A DNA stretch of 32,112 nt from Oscillospiraceae bacterium (GTDB lineage Bacteria; Bacillota; Clostridia; Oscillospirales; Ruminococcaceae). The position numbers and the translations under genes were made by a program. The DNA lies in assembly GCA_017555565.1 (NCBI GenBank), contig JAFZGF010000049.1, positions 1-32,112 of the forward strand, written 5' to 3'. The notes under the pieces were generated by a model. That model saw only the letters and a list, made by a program, of their open reading frames with translations. It did not search any database and had not been told where the DNA came from. Positions 1 through 7,405 of this stretch are shown here, piece by piece. Within the stretch, counting starts at the first letter, position 1, and each line of letters begins with the position of its first letter.

Positions 1-1
1 A

Positions 2-643
2 CTGATGGCTATCGGTCTGGGCAAAATGCTGGGCTTTGATTTTCCACAGAACTTCAACCTGCCATATGTTTCAAAAAGCGTGACAGAATTCTGGCGCAGA
101 TGGCATATGACACTGTCCGGTTGGTTCAGAGAATATGTTTATATCCCACTTGGCGGCAACAGAAAAGGTTTAAAAAGACAGATTCTCAATATGCTGGTGG
201 TATGGTTCCTTACAGGTTTCTGGCACGGCGCCGACTGGAACTTTATGCTGTGGGGGTTGTACTATTTCGCTCTGCTGGCTATTGAAAAAATGTTCCTTCT
301 GGACTGGCTGAAAAAGCATCCTGTTCCTGCAAGAATCTATGCCCTGCTGACAATTGCTGTAGGCTGGGCAATATTCTATATCACCGACCTGGGTATGCTG
401 GGCAGATTTATTGTAAAAATGTTCTCATTCTCTGGCGGCATAAGCGCAGGTTACTATTTCAGAAACTATTTTGTTTCAATCCTGGTTGGTATACTCTGTT
501 CAACACCTCTTACCATCAGATTCTACGAAAAATACAAAAACAACAATATGGTTATGATTCCTGTCCTCACATTGATTTTCCTGCTGAGCGTAGCATATCT
601 TGTAGACAGCACTTATAATCCATTTATCTATTTCAGATTCTAA
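2..643 (+). CDS. MBOAT family O-acyltransferase (AlgI/DltB-like), 3' part
   Basis: Only the C-terminal 213 or so residues lie in the window. The frame is open to the left edge, so the ATG at position 5 is almost certainly internal (family members are about 450-500 residues). The fragment has the AlgI hallmarks: an F-D-F-P-x-N-F-N-x-P-Y segment, then S-x-T-E-F-W-R-R-W-H, then a Y-I-P-L-G-G-N-R loop, and F-L-T-G-F-W-H-G-A-D-W-N-F, which holds the conserved catalytic histidine. Several hydrophobic helices follow. MBOAT proteins move acyl (usually acetyl) groups across the membrane to an extracytoplasmic acceptor. The next gene begins 12 bases downstream and encodes a DHHW/AlgX-like protein, the usual partner. 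The substrate (exopolysaccharide, peptidoglycan or wall polymer) cannot be told from sequence. Confidence 0.9.
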   Translation: MMAIGLGKMLGFDFPQNFNLPYVSKSVTEFWRRWHMTLSGWFREYVYIPLGGNRKGLKRQILNMLVVWFLTGFWHGADWNFMLWGLYYFALLAIEKMFLLDWLKKHPVPARIYALLTIAVGWAIFYITDLGMLGRFIVKMFSFSGGISAGYYFRNYFVSILVGILCSTPLTIRFYEKYKNNNMVMIPVLTLIFLLSVAYLVDSTYNPFIYFRF

Positions 644-655
644 GGAGGTGGCAAA

Positions 656-1771
656 ATGAAAGATTTATTTAAAAATTTGAAAAAATACCCTCTGGTTATC
701 TATTTTGCCATTGTTCTGTACGGAATCAGTATTGCTGACCTGTTCAGCCCTGTAAAAACACATTCTGAACTGGAAAACAGAGAATTGGCAACATTCCCTA
801 AATTCAGCTGGAAACAGCTGTTTGACAACGAATATACACCTAAAATTGAAGATTTTACAGAAGACCACTTTATCGTAAGAGACAAGTGGATTTCGCTGAA
901 AAGTATCAGCGAATCACTGCTGGGCAAAACTGAAAACAATGGTGTTGTATACGGCAAAGACGGATATCAGTTCACAAAATTTGTGACAACAAATTACAGC
1001 CAGATGGAAAAGAATGTGGGTTACATCAATAAGTTTATGGAACGACATTCTGACAGAGATGTACATTTTCTGCTGGCACCTACTGCGCCTGGCGTAATGA
1101 CTGATAAAGTTACTGCCGATAGCCCCGTTATCAACACGGACTATATCCTGGGTTATGTGGCGGAAAACATCGGTGGTGATGCACTTATCGATGTGCGTGA
1201 TACACTGAAACAGCACACAGATGAATACATCTATTACCGCACAGACCACCACTGGACAACCCTGGGGGCATACTATGGCTATGAACAGCTGATGGATACC
1301 CTGGGCAGAAATCACACATCAATAGACAATTATACAATGATTGATGTGGAAGATTTCCTGGGCACACATTATTCCAAATCAAAAACCTATAATGTGCAGG
1401 CTGATACATTGAGTTACATCGACATTGAAGCTGATATTGTTATCAATGATATAGCCGCCAGCATCTATGAGAAAGAAAAGCTGGACGTGCGTGACAAGTA
1501 TGCAATGTTTACACGCGGTAACCCTGGCTATGCCACAATAAAAGGCAATGGCGAAGGGAAAATAATGATTCTGAAAGACAGTTACGCCAACTGTATGATT
1601 CCGTTTATGGTGGCTGATTTTGGTGAAATCCATATCTTTGATATGAGATACATCACAATGGGTCTGGATCAGTTTATCGCAGAACACGATTATGATGAAA
1701 TTCTTTTCCTCTATAACTGCGAAACATTCCTGTCTGACAAAGATCTGGTAAAAATCAATATGTTCAACTAA
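656..1771 (+). CDS. DHHW family protein (AlgX/AlgJ-like, SGNH-type)
   Basis: 371 residues with a very strong ribosome binding site (AAGGAGGTGG) just upstream. One N-terminal hydrophobic segment (about residues 12-30) is probably a signal anchor, placing the rest outside the membrane. The family signature D-H-H-W is present in Y-R-T-D-H-H-W-T (about residue 195), and a K-D-S-Y block followed by P-F-M lies near residue 305, matching the SGNH-like serine region of AlgJ/AlgX proteins. These proteins work with MBOAT acyltransferases to pass acetyl groups to a surface polymer. The tight spacing to the MBOAT gene indicates one operon, closed by the hairpin at 1776-1799. Family call is firm; the polymer is unknown. 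Confidence 0.88.
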   Translation: MKDLFKNLKKYPLVIYFAIVLYGISIADLFSPVKTHSELENRELATFPKFSWKQLFDNEYTPKIEDFTEDHFIVRDKWISLKSISESLLGKTENNGVVYGKDGYQFTKFVTTNYSQMEKNVGYINKFMERHSDRDVHFLLAPTAPGVMTDKVTADSPVINTDYILGYVAENIGGDALIDVRDTLKQHTDEYIYYRTDHHWTTLGAYYGYEQLMDTLGRNHTSIDNYTMIDVEDFLGTHYSKSKTYNVQADTLSYIDIEADIVINDIAASIYEKEKLDVRDKYAMFTRGNPGYATIKGNGEGKIMILKDSYANCMIPFMVADFGEIHIFDMRYITMGLDQFIAEHDYDEILFLYNCETFLSDKDLVKINMFN

Positions 1772-1775
1772 AATA

Positions 1776-1800
1776 AAAGGACACCTGACGGTGCCCTTTA
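1776..1800. terminator. Rho-independent terminator, shared by convergent genes
   Basis: Ten-base arms AAAGGACACC (1776-1785) and GGTGCCCTTT (1790-1799) with a TGAC loop and one A/C mismatch. It sits between the DHHW gene stop (1771) and the stop of the convergent 71-residue gene (1801), so it probably serves both strands. Confidence 0.75.
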
Positions 1801-2016
1801 TTATTTGATTACATTTTTATATACAAGGTACTTGTAGATACACACAGCATACATTACAAATGACAGCAGTCTTATGAGGACAACTGCATTAATTAAATAT
1901 GCCTTGCTGAACATTCTATGTTCAAATTTTGTCAGAAATTCAAATAATATACTGATTAAAAGTATTTTGGTGGCATCCAACGCCAGTTTCTTTATTGATT
2001 CCCATTCTTGATTCAT
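1801..2016 (-). CDS. Small hypothetical membrane protein (71 aa)
   Basis: 71 residues starting at an ATG at 2016, which has an AGAGGT ribosome binding site seven bases away; a longer reading frame upstream has no such site. There are two hydrophobic segments (about residues 12-25 and 41-64) separated by a charged loop, so it is probably a two-helix membrane protein. I do not recognise the family. The DNA is more A+T-rich than the flanking DHHW gene. It is transcribed divergently from the GNAT gene at 2090 and has its own promoter (minus strand, -10 TATAAT at 2039-2044 and -35 TTGTTT at 2062-2067), which supports it being a real gene. Confidence 0.55.
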   Translation of the reverse strand: MNQEWESIKKLALDATKILLISILFEFLTKFEHRMFSKAYLINAVVLIRLLSFVMYAVCIYKYLVYKNVIK

Positions 2017-2027
2017 AATACTACCTC

Positions 2028-2067
2028 TTGTTAACCATATTATATCATTGTATAATGGTAAAAACAA
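2028..2067. promoter_or_regulatory. Overlapping divergent promoters
   Basis: Plus strand: TTGTTA (2028-2033), 17 bases, TATAAT (2051-2056), driving the GNAT gene at 2090. Minus strand: TTGTTT (2062-2067), 17 bases, TATAAT (2039-2044), driving the small membrane protein at 2016. The two promoters interleave almost completely, so RNA polymerase can probably occupy only one at a time. The translation starts on both sides also carry near-identical leader bases (AAGAGGTAGTATTATG and AAGGAGGTAGTATCATG). Confidence 0.7.
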
Positions 2068-2089
2068 TATTTCACAAGGAGGTAGTATC

Positions 2090-2560
2090 ATGGTTATAAG
2101 AAGATTTGAAAATGCTGATGCACAGCAGACTTTTGAAATGATTGCACATACACTGCGCACTGTAAACATCAAAGATTATTCCCCACAGTATATCGAAGAT
2201 ACTGTGGCACAGCTGATGCCGGACGTGCTGATAGAAAGACGGGCAAACAGCCATATGTATGTTGTCTGTGATGGAGAAAAAATTATAGCCTGTGGGGCAA
2301 TAGCAGGTTTCTGGGGCAGTGAAACAGAAAGCATTTTGCTGACGATTTTTGTACACCCGGATTATCAGGGTAAAGGTGTCGGCAGAAAGCTGATAGAAAC
2401 ATTGGAAAGAGATGAATACTTCCTGCGTGCAGACAGAATAGAAATACCTGCGTCAATTACCGCTGTAGGCTTTTATCAAAAAATGGGATATGATTACAAA
2501 AACGGCATATCAATGCCGGATGAAGAACAACACGTAAGGTTGGAAAAATACAGAAAATAA
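2090..2560 (+). CDS. GNAT family N-acetyltransferase
   Basis: 156 residues from the ATG at 2090, chosen because AAGGAGGT lies ideally upstream; an in-frame ATG at 2048 lacks a ribosome site and falls inside the promoter. The acetyl-CoA-binding motif A is clear: I-F-V-H-P-D-Y-Q-G-K-G-V-G-R-K-L (about residues 97-112), preceded by the usual beta strands. Near the C-terminus A-V-G-F-Y-Q-K-M-G-Y is the typical motif B region. It should transfer acetyl from acetyl-CoA to an amine, but the acceptor cannot be predicted. It ends at a strong bidirectional terminator. Confidence 0.88.
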   Translation: MVIRRFENADAQQTFEMIAHTLRTVNIKDYSPQYIEDTVAQLMPDVLIERRANSHMYVVCDGEKIIACGAIAGFWGSETESILLTIFVHPDYQGKGVGRKLIETLERDEYFLRADRIEIPASITAVGFYQKMGYDYKNGISMPDEEQHVRLEKYRK

Positions 2561-2563
2561 AAC

Positions 2564-2597
2564 AACACACTGTGGGATAACCACAGTGTGTTTTATC
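2564..2597. terminator. Bidirectional rho-independent terminator
   Basis: Perfect 12-base arms AACACACTGTGG (2564-2575) and CCACAGTGTGTT (2581-2592) around a GATAA loop, followed by a T-rich stretch on both strands. It separates the GNAT gene from the convergent ornithine cyclodeaminase-family gene. Confidence 0.92.
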
Positions 2598-2600
2598 TTT

Positions 2601-3590
2601 TTAGATTTCCAGCCAAGTGCCGATATTGTTTTCTTTTGCATATTGATAAATCATTTTGGCTGCTGCAATATCTTCAACAGAAATGCCTACAGACTCAAAC
2701 ATTGTAATCTGTTTTTCGTCTGTTCTGCCTGGGTGTCTGCCTGCCAATACCTCCCCTGCTTCCACCATTGGTGGCATTTCATCAAGTTCTCCTATGCTGA
2801 TATTGAACAGAATATCCCCTGCATCTCTGTGGCAGGCTTCTGTCCAGTCAGAGAAAATTACAGATTTTTTAACTGCTTCTCCGTCCAGTTCACGGCCACG
2901 GGCGGAACAAGTGCCAACAGCATTGATGTGTGCACCTTCCTTAACCCAGTCGCCCAGCAGTACCGGCCGTTCTGTTTTGCCAGGTGTGGTTGTGCAGATA
3001 ATATCAGCGTTTACTGCCGCTTCTTTTGCTGTTTCACAAGGGATAAACTCTACATCCGGATACTGTAATTTCATAAGTTCACAAGCCTGTTTTGCTGCGT
3101 CAAAATACAGATCCCACATATAAACAGTTTTTATATCTCTTACTGCCAGCATGCCCTGAACGTGAGCTTTGCCCTGTTTGCCGCTGCCAAGGATAGCAAG
3201 TGTTTTACTGTCTTTTTTTGCCAGTACATCTGTGGCTGCAGCACTGGTGGCTGCTGTGCGCACAACAGTAATAAGTTCAGCATCTATTATAGCTGTCAGT
3301 TCGCCTGTTGTTATATCAAACAGAGGGATAATACCCTGGTTTGTGCCCATTTTGGCTGTCTGTGGACCTGGGAAAATAATAACCTTGGAACCTGCAACAT
3401 TTTCTGTAACAAGGCTGGCAGGCATATTTGCCAGCATATTGCCGTTGTCGTGAGGAATCATAGTTCTCTGCAAAACTTTGGCCTGCTTGTCGCTGATGCC
3501 TATCAATGCGGTTTTCATGTATGGAATACATTTTTCTACAGTCAGTATTTCTTCGCACTGTGCACGATTTACAATAAGTGTTTTATTCAT
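2601..3590 (-). CDS. Ornithine cyclodeaminase / mu-crystallin family protein
   Basis: 329 residues from the ATG at 3590, six bases after an AAGGAG site; the longer frame starting at TTG 3605 would place that site inside the gene. The Rossmann dinucleotide motif is A-I-L-G-S-G-K-Q-G (about residues 137-145), preceded by a conserved R-T-A-A-T-S-A-A-A-T segment typical of the family. Members include ornithine cyclodeaminase, alanine dehydrogenase (archaeal type), ketimine reductases and staphylopine/SbnB-type enzymes. It probably does NAD(P)-dependent imine chemistry on an amino acid. The substrate is not assignable, and the lone position gives no pathway clue. Confidence 0.88.
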   Translation of the reverse strand: MNKTLIVNRAQCEEILTVEKCIPYMKTALIGISDKQAKVLQRTMIPHDNGNMLANMPASLVTENVAGSKVIIFPGPQTAKMGTNQGIIPLFDITTGELTAIIDAELITVVRTAATSAAATDVLAKKDSKTLAILGSGKQGKAHVQGMLAVRDIKTVYMWDLYFDAAKQACELMKLQYPDVEFIPCETAKEAAVNADIICTTTPGKTERPVLLGDWVKEGAHINAVGTCSARGRELDGEAVKKSVIFSDWTEACHRDAGDILFNISIGELDEMPPMVEAGEVLAGRHPGRTDEKQITMFESVGISVEDIAAAKMIYQYAKENNIGTWLEI

Positions 3591-3659
3591 AGCATTCTCC
3601 TTCAATAAAACTTTACTGATTATATTGTATTACACAATCACAATTATGTCTACTGGATT

Positions 3660-3677
3660 ATATGTTAACAAACATAT
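3660..3677. promoter_or_regulatory. Inverted repeat in a divergent intergenic region
   Basis: ATATGTT (3660-3666), AACA, AACATAT (3671-3677) form a perfect seven-base palindrome between the ornithine cyclodeaminase-family gene (minus) and the MntP-like gene (plus). It may be an operator for either gene. No regulator can be assigned. Confidence 0.35.
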
Positions 3678-3706
3678 TGCCCAATGAATAAAATAGGAAA
3701 AATGGG

Positions 3707-4231
3707 GTGAGCAATTTGTTTGTATTTTTCAGTCTGCTGGCCGCAAGTATAGATCGGTTTGTATCTGGATTTATCGTCAGCAGCTTGGCAGTAAAATTTA
3801 AGATAAAGGAATTAATAGTTTCATTTGTAATTATATTTTTATGTTGTCTGGTTGCATCTGCAGCAGGAAATTATCTGTCATATACAGATATCTCAAAATA
3901 TATTAATTATATGGGTGTAGCTGTTATGCTGTGGCTGGCTTTTTCCGCTATTCAACCTGAAAACAGAAATAGCATAAATAACAGTATAGTAACTATCAGT
4001 TTTTCTGTAGCGGCAGATGCAGCTGTTGTATGTCTGTACCTGTCTATGTGTGGTAACAATCCGGTATTGTTATCATTGGTTTCTGCAATTTTACATTCTT
4101 CTTTTCTATCTTTTGGCATTAATCTGGGACAATATATTATAAGCGAAAAGTGGCTGGCGTATGCCAAATATACGGCGGCTGTATTTTTTGCAATAATGGC
4201 AGTTTCAAAAATTATAGCATTGCACAATTGA
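3707..4231 (+). CDS. MntP/YtaF-like membrane protein, putative metal efflux
   Basis: 174 residues with about six hydrophobic helices. Helix 1 carries S-L-L-A-A-S-I-D with aspartate at residue 16, and a second A-A-D-A-A repeat lies in helix 4. This pseudo-duplicated arrangement with membrane aspartates resembles manganese exporter MntP and sporulation protein YtaF. Identity looks distant, so this is a fold-level call. The start is uncertain: GTG at 3707 or TTG at 3716, where GGGGTGA would be a ribosome site. Codon use is A+T-richer than in the neighbouring aldo/keto reductase gene, hinting at a different history. Confidence 0.6.
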   Translation: MSNLFVFFSLLAASIDRFVSGFIVSSLAVKFKIKELIVSFVIIFLCCLVASAAGNYLSYTDISKYINYMGVAVMLWLAFSAIQPENRNSINNSIVTISFSVAADAAVVCLYLSMCGNNPVLLSLVSAILHSSFLSFGINLGQYIISEKWLAYAKYTAAVFFAIMAVSKIIALHN

Positions 4232-4288
4232 TGTGTCATAGTCCAGCATATATAATTATAGTATAAATGAATAAAGGAGCGTAAACTT

Positions 4289-5296
4289 ATGGAAATGATT
4301 CGTCTTGGCAGAACAGAACTGATGGTGAGCAAAAATGGTTTTGGCGCCTTACCTGTACAGAGGGTTGATATGGAAACCGCATCAGTTATCCTGCGCAAAG
4401 CCTATGACAACGGCATTAACTATTTTGACACAGCCAGAGCATATTCTGACAGTGAAGAAAAGATAGGAAAATCACTGGCAGATGTAAGAGAAAATATTAT
4501 AATATCCACAAAGACAATGACAAAAACTGTGGAAGGTTTCTGGGCAGATTTGGAAACAAGCCTTGAAAAAATGAAAACTGATTACATAGATATCTATCAG
4601 TTCCACAATCCACCTTTCTGCCCAAAACCTGGTGATGGCAGTGGGCTTTACGAAGCTATGGTTGAAGCAAAGGCCCAGGGCAAAATACGCCACATAGGTA
4701 TTACCAGCCATAGCCTGGCAATAGCACAGGAAGCAGTGGAAAGCGGACTGTACGAAACACTGCAGTTCCCATTTTCCTATCTTGCCAGCGACAAGGAAGA
4801 AGCACTGGTACATCTGTGCAAGGAAAAAGATGTGGGCTTTATATGTATGAAAGCACTTGCTGGCGGGCTGATTACACGTTCTGACGTGGCATATGCCTAC
4901 CTGGCACAGTTTCCTGTGGCACCGATATGGGGTATTCAAAAAGAATGGGAGCTGGATGAATTTCTGTCATATAACGAAAACCCTCCTGCATTGACCGAAG
5001 AACGTCTGGCTTACATAGCAAAAGAAAAAGAAGAACTGGCCGGTGAATTCTGCCGCGGTTGCGGATACTGTATGCCATGCCCTGTAGGTATTGAAATAAA
5101 TAACTGCGCAAGAATGTCACTGCTTTTGCGCCGTAGCCCTGCGGCGGGACATCTGTCAGAAGCAGGCCAGGCAAAGATGAAAAAAATAGAAGAATGTATT
5201 GAATGTGGCCAGTGTGCTGCAAAATGTCCATATGGTCTGGATACACCAAACCTGCTGAAAAAGAATTACGAAGATTACAAAACTTTTCTGAAATAA
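4289..5296 (+). CDS. Aldo/keto reductase with C-terminal 4Fe-4S dicluster domain
   Basis: 335 residues, AAAGGAG site upstream. The N-terminal two thirds is an aldo/keto reductase TIM barrel, with the catalytic tetrad recognisable as Asp47, Tyr52, Lys75 and His106. The C-terminal part has two ferredoxin-type cysteine clusters: Cys255, 258, 261, 264-Pro and Cys303, 306, 309, 313-Pro, sufficient for two 4Fe-4S clusters. This fused architecture is common in anaerobic Clostridia and suggests electrons may come from or go to ferredoxin-like partners rather than only NAD(P)H. No characterised substrate is known to me. It has its own terminator, so it is probably monocistronic. Confidence 0.9.
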   Translation: MEMIRLGRTELMVSKNGFGALPVQRVDMETASVILRKAYDNGINYFDTARAYSDSEEKIGKSLADVRENIIISTKTMTKTVEGFWADLETSLEKMKTDYIDIYQFHNPPFCPKPGDGSGLYEAMVEAKAQGKIRHIGITSHSLAIAQEAVESGLYETLQFPFSYLASDKEEALVHLCKEKDVGFICMKALAGGLITRSDVAYAYLAQFPVAPIWGIQKEWELDEFLSYNENPPALTEERLAYIAKEKEELAGEFCRGCGYCMPCPVGIEINNCARMSLLLRRSPAAGHLSEAGQAKMKKIEECIECGQCAAKCPYGLDTPNLLKKNYEDYKTFLK

Positions 5297-5297
5297 T

Positions 5298-5336
5298 AAA
5301 AACACCTGTGAGATAAATTCTCACAGGTGTTTTTTC
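5298..5336. terminator. Bidirectional rho-independent terminator
   Basis: Perfect 13-base arms AACACCTGTGAGA (5301-5313) and TCTCACAGGTGTT (5319-5331), with an A-run before and a T-run after, so it works on both strands. It separates the aldo/keto reductase gene and the convergent flavoprotein gene. Confidence 0.94.
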
Positions 5337-5356
5337 AGGAGTAATATACTTAAAAA

Positions 5357-7126
5357 TTAAGCAGCCTGGTTCATAATATCTTCAACTGCTTCGATAATAG
5401 CGTTTGAAGTAATTGTTGCACCGGAAACTACATCAACTTCTGTTGTCTGTCCTTTAATGATTTCTGGGATAACGCCGTCAACTGCACCTTCAAAGATACC
5501 TTCTGTTTCGCCGTGCTGGCCCAGAGTGATAGAAACGATTTCACCGTCTTTAACTTCAGCGATAACTTCTACATCGCCGCCGATACCTGTACCAACAGCT
5601 GTGTATGTACCATCTTTAAAGTTTGCTTCAACTTCTGGTTTAACTGTTTCTTCAACTTTTTCAACAACGATTGTTGCTTCTGTATGACCGCCGTTTGCTG
5701 CAACATAGTCGCAAGCAGATGTACCAGCAGCTTTACCGAATACAACGATGTCTGTTACAGCATTACCGCCCAGACGGTTTGCACCGTGAACGCCACCTGT
5801 AACTTCGCCTGCTGCGAACAGACCAGCAATTGCATTGCCTTCTTCGTTCAGAACTTCAGCAGCTGTGTTGATTTTCAGACCGCCCATTGTGTGGTGGATA
5901 GCTGGAGCAACCATACATGCGTAGAAGTTAGCTTCTGTCAGTGGGAGTTCAAGACCTGCACGACCGAATTCATCTGGATTGCCTGCCTTCACATCATCAG
6001 CAAATTTTGCCATTGTTGCAGAAAGTGTAGCTGGATCTGCACCAATTTCTGCTGCAAGGCCTTCGATTGTTTCAGACTGGAATACGATACCAGCGCTGAT
6101 GTAACCTTCGATAGCTTTCAGGGATTTGCGAACAGCTTCGTCAAAAATCAGCCAAGCCTGGCCATCTGTCTGTTCCAGAATTGCTGCGGAAACAACGTCA
6201 CGTGTGCCCATTTCATCTGTGAAACGTGCGCCTTCTTTGTTAACGATGATAGCACCGTTACCACGAACTGCTTCTGTGTACATTGTCTGTGTTTCTGGGT
6301 GAACAGTTGGGTGTGTCTGAATCTGTTCCATATCAACTGTTGCTGCACCAATTGCTGTACCCATTGCAATACCGTCACCTGTTGCAGCTGCAACGTTTGT
6401 TGTGCCGAAGCCTTTAAGGTTTGCGTTGAGTTTTTCTACCATTTCACTGTTTGCACCAAAACCGCCTGTAGCGATGATAACTGCTTTACAGTTGATTGTG
6501 TATGTGCCTTCTGCGTCTGTTACTTTAACGCCGGAAACTGCACCGTTTGCATCTGTGATGATTTCTTCAGCTTTTGTGTTGTAGAGAACTGGGATATTGT
6601 TCTTTTCTACAACAGACAGCAGTGTTTTTACGAGAACAGGACCTACTGCAGATGTGTCTGATGGTCTGTGGATTCTTTTTACGGAAGCACCGCCGAAAAG
6701 ACCAACAACTGTAAGGTCAGCACCCATATCGTTTACCCAGTAAAGAGCTTCAGCTGAATTTTCAGCCATATATTTTACCAGTTCTGGGTCGTTGATGTTT
6801 TTGCCACCTTTCATTGTATCATCAATGAACAGCTGGTTTGAGTCTTCGATTCCATCTCTGTCCTGGAATGTTGTTTCAGAAGCATTGAGACCGCCTGTGG
6901 ATCTTGTTGTGTTACCGCCTGCCATACCTGTTTTTTCAACGATAACTACGTTTGTAGCACCGTTCTGTACAGCCTGGATTGCTGCGGACATACCTGCACC
7001 GCCAGCACCGATAACTACGATATCTGCAGATTTGCTGTTTGTATCAACTGTAGGTTCGGAAGAACAAGCAGTGAACATGGACAGCATCATAACTGCGCTT
7101 AATGCCAAAGCAATGATTTTTTTCAT
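5357..7126 (-). CDS. Surface lipoprotein flavin reductase (fumarate reductase flavoprotein type) with C-terminal FMN-binding domain
   Basis: 589 residues. A lipoprotein signal peptide ends at the lipobox F-T-A-C (Cys21), so the enzyme is predicted to be tethered outside the membrane. An FAD-binding G-A-G-G-A-G motif lies at residues 40-45. Active-site blocks of the flavocytochrome c fumarate reductase family are present: Q-T-H-P, D-E-M-G-T-R-D, V-R-K-S-L, H-H-T-M-G-G and G-A-N-R-L-G-G. The last 80 residues form an FMN_bind domain whose S-G-A-T (Thr571) is the consensus for covalent FMN attachment by an ApbE-type transferase. The likely reaction is reduction of fumarate or another enoate using extracytoplasmic electrons. 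Retention of the histidine in Q-T-H-P favours a dicarboxylate such as fumarate over urocanate, but this is inference. No ApbE gene or electron-donor module is in the window. Confidence 0.9.
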   Translation of the reverse strand: MKKIIALALSAVMMLSMFTACSSEPTVDTNSKSADIVVIGAGGAGMSAAIQAVQNGATNVVIVEKTGMAGGNTTRSTGGLNASETTFQDRDGIEDSNQLFIDDTMKGGKNINDPELVKYMAENSAEALYWVNDMGADLTVVGLFGGASVKRIHRPSDTSAVGPVLVKTLLSVVEKNNIPVLYNTKAEEIITDANGAVSGVKVTDAEGTYTINCKAVIIATGGFGANSEMVEKLNANLKGFGTTNVAAATGDGIAMGTAIGAATVDMEQIQTHPTVHPETQTMYTEAVRGNGAIIVNKEGARFTDEMGTRDVVSAAILEQTDGQAWLIFDEAVRKSLKAIEGYISAGIVFQSETIEGLAAEIGADPATLSATMAKFADDVKAGNPDEFGRAGLELPLTEANFYACMVAPAIHHTMGGLKINTAAEVLNEEGNAIAGLFAAGEVTGGVHGANRLGGNAVTDIVVFGKAAGTSACDYVAANGGHTEATIVVEKVEETVKPEVEANFKDGTYTAVGTGIGGDVEVIAEVKDGEIVSITLGQHGETEGIFEGAVDGVIPEIIKGQTTEVDVVSGATITSNAIIEAVEDIMNQAA

Positions 7127-7172
7127 AGTTTGTATATTCCTTTCTTTTTATACGATTTTTTATCGCAGGAAC

Positions 7173-7202
7173 ATTATAGACTATTGATAATTTTTTATCA
7201 AT
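7173..7202 (-). promoter_or_regulatory. Promoter with embedded palindromic operator (flavoprotein gene)
   Basis: Minus strand -35 TTGATA (7196-7201), 17 bases, -10 TATAAT (7173-7178). The spacer and -35 contain a perfect palindrome: ATTGATAA (7183-7190), TTTT, TTATCAAT (7195-7202). The seven-four-seven layout resembles operators of the redox repressor Rex, although the central bases differ from its usual TTGTTAA or TTGTGAA half-site. The half-site spacing is too wide for an FNR box. Confidence 0.65.
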
Positions 7203-7356
7203 ACATAATGTGCACAAATAAAACCGGTTTTTAACGCATTATTTCTGCATTTTATACAAACAAACCGTTTTATCAAAATTGCATCTTATTTATAGATATA
7301 TTTCGATTTTTATACTTATTTAATAATGTGATTTTTCAATTTTATTTTACAGAACA

Positions 7357-7389
7357 AAACACCCGATTGAATAATACAACCGGGTGTTT
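7357..7389 (-). terminator. Terminator after the rrf2-type gene
   Basis: Arms AAACACCCG (7357-7365) and CGGGTGTTT (7381-7389) with a 15-base loop, followed on the minus strand by a T-rich run. It closes the leftward transcript that includes the Rrf2 gene and probably rpoD. Confidence 0.75.
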
Positions 7390-7405
7390 ATTTATGTTTG
7401 ATTAA

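Noticed and set aside
914-1315. 133-codon open frame opposite the DHHW gene
   Set aside because: Antisense shadow with no ribosome site; the DHHW protein on the other strand is unambiguous.
5513-6661. 382-codon open frame on the plus strand opposite the flavoprotein gene
   Set aside because: It is cysteine- and phenylalanine-rich with no domain logic. It is open only because the real gene on the other strand rarely uses codons that create stops in this frame.
7183-7202. FNR/CRP-type box in the flavoprotein promoter
   Set aside because: The half-sites TTGAT and ATCAA are eight bases apart instead of four, so the FNR spacing is wrong.
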